A model generated the notes under the pieces. That model saw nothing but the letters and a program-made list of their open reading frames with translations, did no database searches and was not told the origin of the DNA. DNA of 64,000 bases from NCBI GenBank assembly GCA_031580995.1, contig JAVLCC010000002.1, forward strand, positions 62,001 to 126,000, in the 5' to 3' direction. The position numbers and the translations under genes were made by a program. This stretch comes from CAJXVY01 sp031580995. Lineage in GTDB: Bacteria > Actinomycetota > Actinomycetes > Actinomycetales > Microbacteriaceae. Each line of letters begins with the position of its first letter. The stretch's first letter is position 1. Positions 27,001 through 36,160 of this stretch are shown here, piece after piece.

Positions 27001-28488
27001 CTATAAACTCTGAACCTTACTGACATCCATTGTTGACTCCGCTCCGAAGCTGTTTCCAGAGGGCTCTCTCCCTGCCATAACCAGTTGCGCACCCAGGCTT
27101 GCAATCATCGCCCCGTTATCGGTGCAAAGAGCAAATCTAGGAATTCTGAGTTCAATTCCAGCTTGTGAACACTTTTGGGTGGCTAACTGCCGAAGTCTTG
27201 CGTTTGCGGTCACACCCCCGCCAAGAATCAACCTTGGAACATCATGCTCCTCGCAGGCTTTTAAAGCTTTTGTGACCAGCACATCAACCACTGCCTCTCT
27301 AAAGCTAGCGGCAACATCGTGAACGTTGATCTCTTCGCCATTGTCCTCAGCTTTTTCAACATATCTAGCAACCGCTGTTTTCAACCCACTGAAGCTGAAA
27401 TCGTATTTATGTTCAGCCATGTCTTTGGGAAGCGAGAGTCCTCTTGGGAATCTGATTGATTCAGCGTCTCCACCGATTGCTGCTTTGTCAATTTCTGGTC
27501 CGCCTGGATAGGGCAGTCCTAAAACCCTTGCAACCTTGTCAAAAGCTTCACCGGCTGCATCATCGATGGTCTCTCCAAGAAGCACAACATCGTCCAATAA
27601 ATCTCTCACTAAAAGTAACGAAGTGTGGCCACCGCTAACCAACAGCGCAATGCTTGGTGTTTGCAGACTCCCTCGCTCCAAAATATCTGCACCAACATGC
27701 CCAACCAGGTGATTCACCGCATATATAGGTTTATCAAAAGCTTGCGCCAGTCCCTTCGCCGCCCCAATTCCGACCATTAACGCTCCAGCCAACCCGGGTC
27801 CGTTGGTGACTGCGATGGCGTCAATATCTTTTATTTCAATTCCGGCTTCATCTAAAGCTGTGTCAATTGTTGGTTGCAGTGCCTCCAGGTGTGCTCGGGC
27901 TGCCACCTCTGGAACAACCCCTCCAAATCTTGCATGAATCTCCATGGAGCTATTCAGTGCATTGGATAACAACCTATTGCCCCTGACTATCCCCACCCCA
28001 GTTTCATCACAACTTGTCTCAATTCCCAAAACAAGTGGTTGGTGGATTTCTTTGCGCATTACATAGGCATCCACGCCCTCGGGTTTGTAATACCCCTTTC
28101 GGGTATCGATTTGTTCAAAACCAAATTTCTTATACAAAGAAATGGCCGACTCGTTATCGGCACGGACATCTAAAAACATCTGTTCTGCCCCACTTCGTGT
28201 AGCAAGATCAACCATTTGCTCCAATAGCTTTTTCGCAAGCCCCTGACGCCTGTGACTTTGAGCAACAGCAATGGTGTTTATATCCGCTTGGAAACTCCCC
28301 GCAGGCGATGAAAGGCCTGCGTAGCCAACCAGCTGAGCATCATCGAACGCCACCAAATACTGAGTGTGGACAGCTTCCAAATCGGCAAGCATTGCTGATT
28401 TGGACCACGCTTGGTCGGAAAAAACTTCTTTTTCAAGTTCCACCAACGCCTCAAAATCAGCGGGAGAGACAAACCTGATATCAATCAT
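27001..28488 (-). CDS. tsaD: RimI acetyltransferase fused to TsaD (t6A synthesis)
   Basis: One 495-residue frame joins two normally separate proteins. Residues 1-147 are a GNAT domain with acetyl-CoA loop QSHRRQGLAKKLL (77-89), as in RimI, which acetylates the N-terminal Ala of S18. Residues 151-495 are a full TsaD: LVLGIETSCDETGVG, the metal-binding HLVGH (His 260 and 264), VSGGHTSLL and GGGVTANARLR. TsaD transfers threonylcarbamoyl to A37 of ANN-decoding tRNAs. No stop or frameshift lies at the junction; an internal ATG at codon 144 could also make free TsaD. Overlaps tsaB by four bases. Confidence 0.93.
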   Translation of the reverse strand: MIDIRFVSPADFEALVELEKEVFSDQAWSKSAMLADLEAVHTQYLVAFDDAQLVGYAGLSSPAGSFQADINTIAVAQSHRRQGLAKKLLEQMVDLATRSGAEQMFLDVRADNESAISLYKKFGFEQIDTRKGYYKPEGVDAYVMRKEIHQPLVLGIETSCDETGVGIVRGNRLLSNALNSSMEIHARFGGVVPEVAARAHLEALQPTIDTALDEAGIEIKDIDAIAVTNGPGLAGALMVGIGAAKGLAQAFDKPIYAVNHLVGHVGADILERGSLQTPSIALLVSGGHTSLLLVRDLLDDVVLLGETIDDAAGEAFDKVARVLGLPYPGGPEIDKAAIGGDAESIRFPRGLSLPKDMAEHKYDFSFSGLKTAVARYVEKAEDNGEEINVHDVAASFREAVVDVLVTKALKACEEHDVPRLILGGGVTANARLRQLATQKCSQAGIELRIPRFALCTDNGAMIASLGAQLVMAGREPSGNSFGAESTMDVSKVQSL

Positions 28489-29102
28489 CCACTAACCCGC
28501 TTTCCAGCAGATGGGGACACATCTGGTGATCGAAGATATAAAGCACTGACATCGGTTAGTTCAATGCCTTGAGCGATGGATTTCTCAGCAAAGATTCCCA
28601 CAGCTTTTGCATCGCAAAGATGCTCGATGCGCGTAATACCTTGATAGTAATCTTCAACCTCGAGTGGCTTCATAACCTGCAGGTCATTTTCCCTGATCGG
28701 AAGTCCTGTTTGATCAATACCTTCGTAGAGCCCGACAAACATCTCTCCGCGCTTGGCATCACTTGTCACCAACCAGCGCTGATCTTTGATTGTCTCTGCA
28801 TAAAAACCTGCCACCGCATCCAAAGAAATAACTCCGTGCAAGGGAATCTGTCTTGCTGTTGCAAATGCCACCCCCGCTGCCATACCTACCCGCAAACCCG
28901 TGTAGCTGGCCGGCCCACGACTGATTGCAACTCTTTGTATTTGCTCACCGGTAATCCCTGCTCGCTCCAAAGCTAATCCGATTGCCTGGCCCACATTTTC
29001 TGCATGTCCATATGGGTCATCAAAGCCTGAAAAGCCTAAAACCACACCTTCGCTCACAACCGCGGCAGAGCTGCCGGCGGTTGTGTCAATTGCCAGTATC
29101 AA
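28485..29102 (-). CDS. tsaB: t6A complex subunit TsaB
   Basis: 205-residue ASKHA-fold partner of TsaD, opening ILAIDTTAGSSAAVV and containing AISRGPASYTGLRVGMAAG. It scaffolds the TsaB-TsaD-TsaE complex. It overlaps tsaD by four and tsaE by 17 bases, so all three subunits are translated together. Confidence 0.93.
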   Translation of the reverse strand: MILAIDTTAGSSAAVVSEGVVLGFSGFDDPYGHAENVGQAIGLALERAGITGEQIQRVAISRGPASYTGLRVGMAAGVAFATARQIPLHGVISLDAVAGFYAETIKDQRWLVTSDAKRGEMFVGLYEGIDQTGLPIRENDLQVMKPLEVEDYYQGITRIEHLCDAKAVGIFAEKSIAQGIELTDVSALYLRSPDVSPSAGKRVSG

Positions 29103-29553
29103 GAGTCATCCCCCTGTTTTGCCATTTTCCAAAACCACTGATTCGAACCATTCGCACGTCACTTTGCTTGTCCCTGGAAAGCTCGATTTCCAGCCAGTCA
29201 TCAGTGATGCCCTGAGTGAAATCCCTTGGCCATTCGATGACCACAATTGATCTCTCGAAATCAATATCCAGATCATCCAATTCAACCGCTGAGCCCAATC
29301 GATAGGCATCCACATGAACAAATGGTGTCCCTGATTTGGTTTGATGAGTTCTTGCCAAAACAAATGTTGGGGACTGAATGGTGCCCTCGGCGCCGAGGCC
29401 TTTTCCAATTCCTTTGGTCATAGTGGTTTTACCAGCACCCAGTGCCCCATGTAGCAAAACGAGGTCGCCTTTTTCTAAAAGTGCTGCCAGCCGCTTTCCC
29501 AAAACCTGCATCTGCTGGTCGTTTTCAACTATCAACTCCTGCAATAAAGTCAA
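29086..29553 (-). CDS. tsaE: t6A complex ATPase TsaE
   Basis: ATPase that resets the TsaBD complex in each cycle. Walker A GALGAGKTT and the downstream FVHVDAYRL motif are clear. I start it at TTG 29553, one base after the alr stop, with AAGGG eight bases upstream, giving 155 residues, the normal size. A longer open frame to 29673 only reads through alr in another frame. Confidence 0.9.
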   Translation of the reverse strand: MTLLQELIVENDQQMQVLGKRLAALLEKGDLVLLHGALGAGKTTMTKGIGKGLGAEGTIQSPTFVLARTHQTKSGTPFVHVDAYRLGSAVELDDLDIDFERSIVVIEWPRDFTQGITDDWLEIELSRDKQSDVRMVRISGFGKWQNRGMTLDTGN

Positions 29554-29554
29554 C

Positions 29555-30622
29555 TCACAGACCCTTATAAACTCTTTGTGGTCTGGAACCCATGCGGGTG
29601 ACAATCTCGTAGTTGATAGTCGATGCCCGACTGGAAATTTTCTCCACTGGATTAGCATCACTGATGATTTCAACTAAGTCACCGATGGCCACCTCGCTAT
29701 CACCAATATCCACCACGAACTGATCCATGGCGATTCGACCTACCTGTTTGAATTTCTCTCCGCCAATAATCACTTCAAAACCCTCAGCGGCCCTAGGAAG
29801 TCCATCGGCATAACCAAATGGCACCAGGGCGAGAGTTGTCTCTTTTTCCGTTCGATAGCGAAAGTCGTAACTAACACCCTGCCCTGCGGGAACTCGCTTA
29901 ATATTCACAACCTCTGAATAAACACTCATGGCGGGCATTAGTGGCAAACCAGAAACATCACGGCCATCTGGAGAAAGCCCATAAAGAGCAATTCCGCAGC
30001 GAACCATGTCGAAATGCTGATTGGGATAGCTCAATGTTGCATTCGATGCACTCGCATGGGCCAATTCAAATTCCAAGCCCTTGCCTCTTGCGTATTCAAC
30101 AGCAGTTTCAAAAACCTCAAACTGGTTTAGATCCTCCTGCTCGTTGGTATTTGATAAATGAGTAAATATGCCTTTGGCTTGATGTTTGCCATTTGTTAGT
30201 TCAATAAGTTTTTCAACCGCAGCTGGAAAATCATTAATTGAAAAACCATTTCTGCCAAGGCCTGTGTCAACCTTTACGTGCACTGAAAGGCCATCTAGGT
30301 TTTCTAAAAACTCCAAATGCTCAAACGTTGAAACCCCCAGATCAATATTCTGATCTTTTGCCAATTTGAAATCTTCAAATGAATTTGTAATCCAAGCCAT
30401 GATTGGAGATTTGATGCCAGCCTCTCGAAGTGCCACTGCCTCCTGCACATCCGCAACACCCAGATAATCAACATCACTATCCAGATGCCGAGCTATTTCA
30501 ACTGCGCCGTGACCATACCCATCGGCTTTCACCACCGCCATCACCATCGACGGCCTAGCTACACGCCTAAGAACTTCATAGTTCTCGCGAATTCTTTCAA
30601 GGTCAATTCGAATTTCACGCAT
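29555..30622 (-). CDS. alr: Alanine racemase
   Basis: PLP enzyme making D-alanine for peptidoglycan. 355 residues with AVVKADGYGHGA carrying the PLP-binding Lys near residue 34, RCGIALYG, and GVSYDFRYRT with the catalytic Tyr of the C-terminal domain. Overlaps acpS by eight bases; the order glmS-acpS-alr-tsaE-tsaB-tsaD is standard for actinobacteria. Confidence 0.96.
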   Translation of the reverse strand: MREIRIDLERIRENYEVLRRVARPSMVMAVVKADGYGHGAVEIARHLDSDVDYLGVADVQEAVALREAGIKSPIMAWITNSFEDFKLAKDQNIDLGVSTFEHLEFLENLDGLSVHVKVDTGLGRNGFSINDFPAAVEKLIELTNGKHQAKGIFTHLSNTNEQEDLNQFEVFETAVEYARGKGLEFELAHASASNATLSYPNQHFDMVRCGIALYGLSPDGRDVSGLPLMPAMSVYSEVVNIKRVPAGQGVSYDFRYRTEKETTLALVPFGYADGLPRAAEGFEVIIGGEKFKQVGRIAMDQFVVDIGDSEVAIGDLVEIISDANPVEKISSRASTINYEIVTRMGSRPQRVYKGL

Positions 30623-30953
30623 TGATAATTACTACCGCTCCCGCAATCCCTGCATCATGGCTGATGCTCAGGTCAATTCTATTTGCCAAAGCTGGATGCC
30701 TTGAAGCGGTCTCTCCGTGCAGGATGATTTCTGGTCTGCCACCCTTTGTCACTTCAATCTCATTCCAGTTCAGGGTTTCTGGTTCACCAACTGCTTTTTT
30801 TAGTGCTTCTTTGGCGGCAAACCTGGCGGCTTTTGATTCAAGGCTCAGAGTTTGCTCTGATTCAAAAAATAATCTTTGGTTGAGCTTCGGTGTCTTATTT
30901 ATTGCAGAACCAAATCTGGCGATGTCCACCAAATCCATCCCGACTCTCATCAC
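30615..30953 (-). CDS. acpS: Holo-[acyl-carrier-protein] synthase
   Basis: Transfers 4'-phosphopantetheine from CoA to acyl carrier protein. 112 residues with the metal-binding GMDLVDIARFG at the start, AARFAAKEALKKA in the middle and DLSISHD near the end. Two starts are adjacent (GTG 30953, ATG 30950); the stop of glmS overlaps both. Confidence 0.94.
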   Translation of the reverse strand: MMRVGMDLVDIARFGSAINKTPKLNQRLFFESEQTLSLESKAARFAAKEALKKAVGEPETLNWNEIEVTKGGRPEIILHGETASRHPALANRIDLSISHDAGIAGAVVIINA

Positions 30954-32794
30954 TCGACAGTCACCGACTTCGCCAAGTTTCTTGGCTGGTCAACATCTAG
31001 GCCTTTGGCCTTTGCAAGCTCCATAGAGAAAATATGCAAAGGGACAACGCTAAGCACTGGATTCAGTAAGGGCATGGTCTTGGGGGTGTAGAAAACCTTT
31101 TTGGCATGATCTTGAACTTCCCCATCACCCTCTTCGGCAATAGCAATCACCTCTGCTCCACGAGCGTTGATTTCTTGAATGTTTGCTAAGACCTTGGCGT
31201 GCAAATTCTCCGCCGCTGTGGGAGATGGAACAATCACAATCACCACCTGGCCTTTCTCCACCAGGGCAATTGGACCGTGTTTCAATTCTCCCGCTGCAAA
31301 ACCCTCCGCGTGAATATAGCTGAGTTCCTTGAGCTTGAGTGCCCCCTCCATAGCAATTGGGAAGCCAACGTTTCTTCCCAAAAACAAAACTGACTCAACC
31401 GTTTTGATTTCTTCTGCCAAAGCCTGCACATCCCCGGTCATTTCAAGGGTTTTCTTCACCTTCCTTGGAAGAGTGAGAAGTTCTTTACCAACTTCTGCAA
31501 GACCCTCTGTTTTTCCCAAAGACTTCGCCAGAAATAAAGCCAGCAGAAACCCTGCAGTTATCTGTGCCGAGAAAGCCTTAGTGCTGGCCACCGCCACCTC
31601 GGGACCTGCATGAGTATAAATAGTTGCATTGCTCTCACGAGCAAGGGTTGCCCCCTGAGTATTGCAAATGCTCAAGATTTTGGCTCCTCGCTCACCCGCA
31701 TAGCGAATAGCCATCAACGTATCCATGGTTTCACCGCTTTGACTGATGGCAACAACCAGCGTTTTCTCATCAATCACCGGATCGCGATAGCGAAGCTCAT
31801 GTGCCAATTCAACACTCACTGGGATTCTGGCTAGTTGCTCAATGGCGTATTTAGCAACTTCACCTGCATAGGCTGCTGTTCCACAGGCAGTGATGATGAT
31901 TCGGTTGATGCTAGTTAGATCTTGAATGCTCAACCCTGCAAACTCACTGAGATTGACATCGCCGTCCGCATCAATTCGACCCATCAACGTATCCCCAACT
32001 GCTTGCGGTTCCTCGCTGATTTCTTTAGCCATGAATGATTCCCAGCCACCCTTGCTGGCCTGGGTGGCATCCCAGCTAACCTCAAAGGTGTCAAATTCCA
32101 CGGGCTTTCCAGAAAAGTCAATCAACTCAAAACCATCTTTTCTGAGCTTCACAATCTGATCTTGACCGACGCTTATGGCGGTTTTTGTGTAATCAACGAA
32201 AGCTGCGACATCACTTCCTAAAAAGTTCTCACCCTCGCCAACACCAATCACCAGCGGAGAGTTTCTGCGGGCAGCCAACACCAAATCAGGGTCATCTTTG
32301 TTGACAGCCAAAATAGTAAACGCACCCTGCAATCTGTTCGCAACTGTTAGAAAGCTCTGTTCAAAATCCTTGGTTTTTGAATATTCAAAGGCCAGCAACT
32401 GAGCGGCAACCTCGGTGTCGGTTTCAGATTCGAAATTAATGCCCTCCCCTTGCAGTTGCTTTTTTATTTCAGAGAAGTTTTCAATGATCCCGTTGTGAAT
32501 CAGTGATATTTGCTGTTCACCGGCGGTGTGGGGGTGAGCGTTTCCATCAGTTGGTGCACCATGGGTTGCCCAGCGAGTGTGGCCTATCCCAATTGAGGCT
32601 TCAGCCACTGGGGAGCTTTCCAATTCGTCGGTTAAAACCGAAAGCTTTCCAGCTTTTTTGCGAGTGATTATTTCACCATCAGAAATGATTGACACCCCAG
32701 CCGAGTCATAGCCTCGATACTCTAATCTTTTTAGTCCTCCGACTAGAACATCCAGGGCTGATTTCGGGCCTACGTAGCCCACGATTCCACACAT
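30950..32794 (-). CDS. glmS: Glutamine-fructose-6-phosphate aminotransferase (isomerising)
   Basis: Makes glucosamine-6-phosphate, the entry to UDP-GlcNAc and peptidoglycan. 614 residues: N-terminal Ntn glutaminase with nucleophile Cys 2 (MCGIVGYVG), two SIS sugar-isomerase domains, and the C-terminal tail DQPRNLAKSVTVE that closes the active site. It is divergent from coaA with only 29 bases between the starts. No glmS ribozyme is present in that gap. Confidence 0.97.
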   Translation of the reverse strand: MCGIVGYVGPKSALDVLVGGLKRLEYRGYDSAGVSIISDGEIITRKKAGKLSVLTDELESSPVAEASIGIGHTRWATHGAPTDGNAHPHTAGEQQISLIHNGIIENFSEIKKQLQGEGINFESETDTEVAAQLLAFEYSKTKDFEQSFLTVANRLQGAFTILAVNKDDPDLVLAARRNSPLVIGVGEGENFLGSDVAAFVDYTKTAISVGQDQIVKLRKDGFELIDFSGKPVEFDTFEVSWDATQASKGGWESFMAKEISEEPQAVGDTLMGRIDADGDVNLSEFAGLSIQDLTSINRIIITACGTAAYAGEVAKYAIEQLARIPVSVELAHELRYRDPVIDEKTLVVAISQSGETMDTLMAIRYAGERGAKILSICNTQGATLARESNATIYTHAGPEVAVASTKAFSAQITAGFLLALFLAKSLGKTEGLAEVGKELLTLPRKVKKTLEMTGDVQALAEEIKTVESVLFLGRNVGFPIAMEGALKLKELSYIHAEGFAAGELKHGPIALVEKGQVVIVIVPSPTAAENLHAKVLANIQEINARGAEVIAIAEEGDGEVQDHAKKVFYTPKTMPLLNPVLSVVPLHIFSMELAKAKGLDVDQPRNLAKSVTVE

Positions 32795-32823
32795 ATCTCT
32801 AATCTAGGGCAGACTAGACACAA

Positions 32824-33765
32824 ATGAATGCAGTTAGGACGGGAGTCAGCCCATATATCGAGATTGAAAGATCCGAATGGGCTGAATTGGGCTACTCGCT
32901 GAATCCTCCAATGACCGAAGCGGAGCTAGATCAGATTCGTGGACTAGGCGATTTTCTAGACCTAACCGAGGTTCAAGAGGTTTATCTGCCACTTTCAAGA
33001 CTTATCAATATGTATGCCCAATCAGAGCGATTGCTGCATAAGCAATCAACCGATTACTTCGGTCCCCGAGCTAGTAAAACTCCATTTGTTATCGGTATCG
33101 CTGGATCTGTTGCCGTTGGGAAATCAACGGTCGCCCGAGTGTTAGAAAAACTTCTCTCCCGATGGCCAGAAACTCCAAAGGTGGAACTGATAACAACCGA
33201 TGGTTTTCTCTATCCAAACCGAGAGTTGGAAGCCAAAGGCTTGATGCTTAGAAAAGGGTTCCCGGAAAGCTATGACATCAAAGCTTTGATGAGCTTCATA
33301 TCCGATATCAAATCAGGTGTTGGTGAGGTTTCGGCCCCTGTTTATGACCACCTTACCTATGACATTCTCGCGGGAGAGCGTCAGATCGTTCACAACCCCG
33401 ATGTTTTGATAATCGAGGGTTTAAATCTTTTGCAGCCCCCGCAGTTTGATCAAGAGCTGGCACTGAGTGATTTTTTAGATTTTGGAATCTATGTTGATGC
33501 GGATTATAAAAACATCGAGAAATGGTTTATCTCTAGGTTTGAAAAACTTTGGAATTCAGCTTTTACCGACCCTAAGAGTTATTTTCACGACCTCACTAAA
33601 ACCATGAACCCGGAACAAGCAATTGATCGGGCTGTAAAAACATGGAGAGAGATAAACCTTCCGAATCTAAAGGCAAATATCCTGCCAACCAAAAACCGAG
33701 CAACCGCTGTTTTGCAAAAGGGAAATAACCACAAAGTCGAATCGGTACTGCTGAGAAAGGTCTAG
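32824..33765 (+). CDS. coaA: Pantothenate kinase type I
   Basis: Phosphorylates pantothenate, first and usually rate-limiting step of CoA synthesis. 313 residues, Walker A GSVAVGKST near 97-105, and TTDGFLYPN, family hallmarks. No ribosome-binding site is visible (only CACAA before the ATG), so leaderless translation is likely. Convergent with glmM: the stop codons of both genes share the palindrome CTAG at 33762-33765. Confidence 0.95.
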   Translation: MNAVRTGVSPYIEIERSEWAELGYSLNPPMTEAELDQIRGLGDFLDLTEVQEVYLPLSRLINMYAQSERLLHKQSTDYFGPRASKTPFVIGIAGSVAVGKSTVARVLEKLLSRWPETPKVELITTDGFLYPNRELEAKGLMLRKGFPESYDIKALMSFISDIKSGVGEVSAPVYDHLTYDILAGERQIVHNPDVLIIEGLNLLQPPQFDQELALSDFLDFGIYVDADYKNIEKWFISRFEKLWNSAFTDPKSYFHDLTKTMNPEQAIDRAVKTWREINLPNLKANILPTKNRATAVLQKGNNHKVESVLLRKV

Positions 33766-35105
33766 AGGCTAAGTCTTTCGCTGACCTTATTGGCCAACCT
33801 GTCTGCCCATCCCTGAGCGGTTCCCGTGTCTGCGGCTTCCACCATCACCCGAACCAGATTTTCTGTTCCACTTGGCCGTAGCAACACTCTGCCACTAGAT
33901 CCCATCTCTGACTCTGCTTGCGCAATGAAGGCAACTAGCTCTGGGTCATCGGTTTTTGATTTATCAACCCCTGAAACATTCACTAAAACCTGTGGGTAGC
34001 GAGTCATTTGTGATGTTAGTTCACTGAGCTTTTTTGAAGAAGCTGCCATTTCCGCCATCAGTTGTAAACCCGTGAGGATTCCATCTCCAGTGGTCGCGTG
34101 AGAGCTAAAAATAATGTGACCAGATTGTTCCCCGCCAAGGGTGTAGCCACTATTTCGCATCTCTTCCAAAACATAACGGTCGCCAACCTTTGTTCTCAAA
34201 AGATTTATATTCGCCTGCTCCATAGCCTTAGCTAGGCCCAAATTGCTCATGACCGTTGCCACCAGGGTGTCCCTTGCCAATTCTCCTCTGGCCTTCGCGG
34301 CTAGAGCCAGGATGGTCATGATTTCATCGCCGTCAACGATTTGGCCTTTTTCATCTATTGCCAAACATCTGTCTGCATCACCGTCAAAGGCAATCCCAAT
34401 ATCGGCATTTGATTCAATTACTTGGGTTTGTATTGCGCCTAAATGAGTTGAACCAAAACCTTGATTGATATTGGTTCCATCTGGATCTGCACCAATTACG
34501 ATAACTTCGGCCCCGGCGTCCCTAATTGCCTCGGGTGCAACACCACTGGCTGCTCCGTGAGCACAATCCAAAACCACCGTCAAGCCATTTAGTGAGTTTT
34601 TCATGGTGCCCAGCAGGTGCACGGTGTATCTATCTTCAGCGTCTGCGAAACGCCTTATTCTTCCAATATCCACACCGATGAATTCCTGATTGGGTCCCTG
34701 CATGGATTTTTCAATGGCGTCTTCAGTGTCATCCGGTAATTTATGACCGCCTCTGGCAAAAATCTTTATACCGTTATCAGGTGCTGGATTATGACTGGCT
34801 GAAATCATCACACCAAAATCTGCATCCAAATCTGCAGTCAAAAAAGCTGCGGCGGGGGTGGGCAAAACACCTGCGTCGTAAACATCAACCCCAGATGCTG
34901 CCAAACCGGCGCTCATCGAACTTGAAATGAAGTCAGAGCTGAGCCTTGGGTCGTGGGCAATCACGGCAATTGGTTTTCTAGCTTCTGATCTGGCCTGTTT
35001 TCCTAAAACATCTGCCGCACCTCTTGCGAGGGAAACACAAAACTCAGCGGTGATATCTCGTCCCGCGAGACCACGAACGCCATCTGTTCCAAATAGTCTG
35101 GCCAT
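33762..35105 (-). CDS. glmM: Phosphoglucosamine mutase
   Basis: Converts glucosamine-6-phosphate to glucosamine-1-phosphate, the step after GlmS. 447 residues: N-terminal LFGTDGVRGLAG, the phosphoserine loop MISASHNPAPDNG, metal loop DGDADR, sugar-specificity GGEQSGH and C-terminal phosphate-binding RPSGTENLVR. It follows rpsI by 18 bases and may be carried on the ribosomal transcript, a common actinobacterial arrangement. Confidence 0.96.
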   Translation of the reverse strand: MARLFGTDGVRGLAGRDITAEFCVSLARGAADVLGKQARSEARKPIAVIAHDPRLSSDFISSSMSAGLAASGVDVYDAGVLPTPAAAFLTADLDADFGVMISASHNPAPDNGIKIFARGGHKLPDDTEDAIEKSMQGPNQEFIGVDIGRIRRFADAEDRYTVHLLGTMKNSLNGLTVVLDCAHGAASGVAPEAIRDAGAEVIVIGADPDGTNINQGFGSTHLGAIQTQVIESNADIGIAFDGDADRCLAIDEKGQIVDGDEIMTILALAAKARGELARDTLVATVMSNLGLAKAMEQANINLLRTKVGDRYVLEEMRNSGYTLGGEQSGHIIFSSHATTGDGILTGLQLMAEMAASSKKLSELTSQMTRYPQVLVNVSGVDKSKTDDPELVAFIAQAESEMGSSGRVLLRPSGTENLVRVMVEAADTGTAQGWADRLANKVSERLSL

Positions 35106-35123
35106 AGCCCAGAGTCTAGAGGA

Positions 35124-35591
35124 CTAGCGCTTGGAGAACTGTGAAGCCTTGCGAGCCTTTTTCAGACCAGCCTTCTTGCGCTCCTTGATTCGAGAATCAC
35201 GAGAGAGGAAGCCTGAGCTTTTCAAGTCTTTGCGGTTGTTATCGGTGTCAATCTCGTTTAGTGCACGAGCAATGCCCAAACGCAATGCACCTGCCTGGCC
35301 AGCAACTCCGCCGCCAGAGATTCTTGCGATTACGTCATAAGCGCCCTGCAGGTCCAATACCTTGAATGGGTCAGTGATTAGTTGCTGGTGAAGCTTATTG
35401 GGGAAGTAATCCTGTAATTCACGACCGTTTACGGTGATTTTGCCAGTCCCTGGCATCAGTCGAACCCTGGCACTTGCCTCTTTGCGTCGTCCCAATCCTG
35501 CACCATTTTGGGTCAGTGTTCCTCTGGAGCGAACCTCGGTTTTAACCTCGGTCTCGGTTGAATAATCGTTCTCTGTGGTTGTCTCGGCCAA
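35124..35591 (-). CDS. rpsI: Ribosomal protein S9
   Basis: Small-subunit protein whose C-terminal KR tail (ending KKARKASQFSKR) reaches the P-site tRNA. I start it at TTG 35591 with AAGGA upstream, giving 155 residues that begin with about 25 acidic, unstructured residues before the S9 core (GTLTQNGAGLGRRKEASARVRL). A longer frame to 35663 would overlap rplM. Ten bases after rplM, as usual. Confidence 0.93.
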   Translation of the reverse strand: MAETTTENDYSTETEVKTEVRSRGTLTQNGAGLGRRKEASARVRLMPGTGKITVNGRELQDYFPNKLHQQLITDPFKVLDLQGAYDVIARISGGGVAGQAGALRLGIARALNEIDTDNNRKDLKSSGFLSRDSRIKERKKAGLKKARKASQFSKR

Positions 35592-35601
35592 GTTATTTTC
35601 C

Positions 35602-36045
35602 TTACTGGGCAATCTGATCGATGGTGTAGGTCTGTGGCTGCTGAGCCTCGTGAGGGTGCTCACTGCCGCGGTAAACCTTCAGCTTGGAAGCAATCTGGTC
35701 ACCGAGTTTGTTTTTTGGAAGCATTCCCTTGACAGCTTTTTCTACTGCCTTTTCAGGGTTTTTATCCATTAGTTCTTCATAAGAAACTGATTTCAACCCA
35801 CCTGGGTAACCACTGTGACGGTAGGCCCTCTTCTGTGAGAGTTTGTTCCCGGTTAGAACAGCTTTCTCGGCGTTGATGATAATTACAAAGTCTCCGGTGT
35901 CCATGTGAGGAGCAAAGGTTGGTTTGTGCTTTCCGCGCAGCAATGTTGCTGCATGACTGGCCAGACGACCCAGTACCACGTCAGATGCGTCGATGACGTG
36001 CCACTTGTGATCAAGCTCACTGGCCTTAGGTGAATATGTACGCAC
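35602..36045 (-). CDS. rplM: Ribosomal protein L13
   Basis: 147-residue large-subunit protein, one of the earliest to assemble; contains WHVIDASDVVLGRLAS and KLYDKMH-region equivalent GMLPKNKLG. GTG start with AAAGGA upstream. First gene of rplM-rpsI-glmM with its own promoter and leader. Confidence 0.97.
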   Translation of the reverse strand: MRTYSPKASELDHKWHVIDASDVVLGRLASHAATLLRGKHKPTFAPHMDTGDFVIIINAEKAVLTGNKLSQKRAYRHSGYPGGLKSVSYEELMDKNPEKAVEKAVKGMLPKNKLGDQIASKLKVYRGSEHPHEAQQPQTYTIDQIAQ

Positions 36046-36074
36046 GCTAAATTCCTTTTGTTATCTAAACAGGT

Positions 36075-36091
36075 GATTCACGTTGTGAATC
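36075..36091 (-). promoter_or_regulatory. Hairpin in the rplM leader
   Basis: GATTCAC-GTT-GTGAATC, a perfect seven-pair stem, lies about 30 bases upstream of the rplM start in a leader of roughly 70 bases. L13 is known to control its own operon in some bacteria, so an autoregulatory site is possible, but nothing here proves it. Confidence 0.4.
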
Positions 36092-36123
36092 GATGTTGGC
36101 AAACCCGCCAAACCCAAACGATA

Positions 36124-36153
36124 ATACTAGCCTTTGATACCCCTTAGGGTCAA
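36124..36153 (-). promoter_or_regulatory. Promoter of the rplM-rpsI-glmM unit
   Basis: On the minus strand -35 TTGACC (36148-36153) and -10 TAGTAT (36124-36129) with 18-base spacing. The -35 overlaps the region just beyond the truA stop (36161). Confidence 0.6.
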
Positions 36154-36160
36154 CCAAAAA

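Noticed and set aside
32795..32823. glmS ribozyme upstream of glmS
   Set aside because: The space is only 29 bases and has no such structure.
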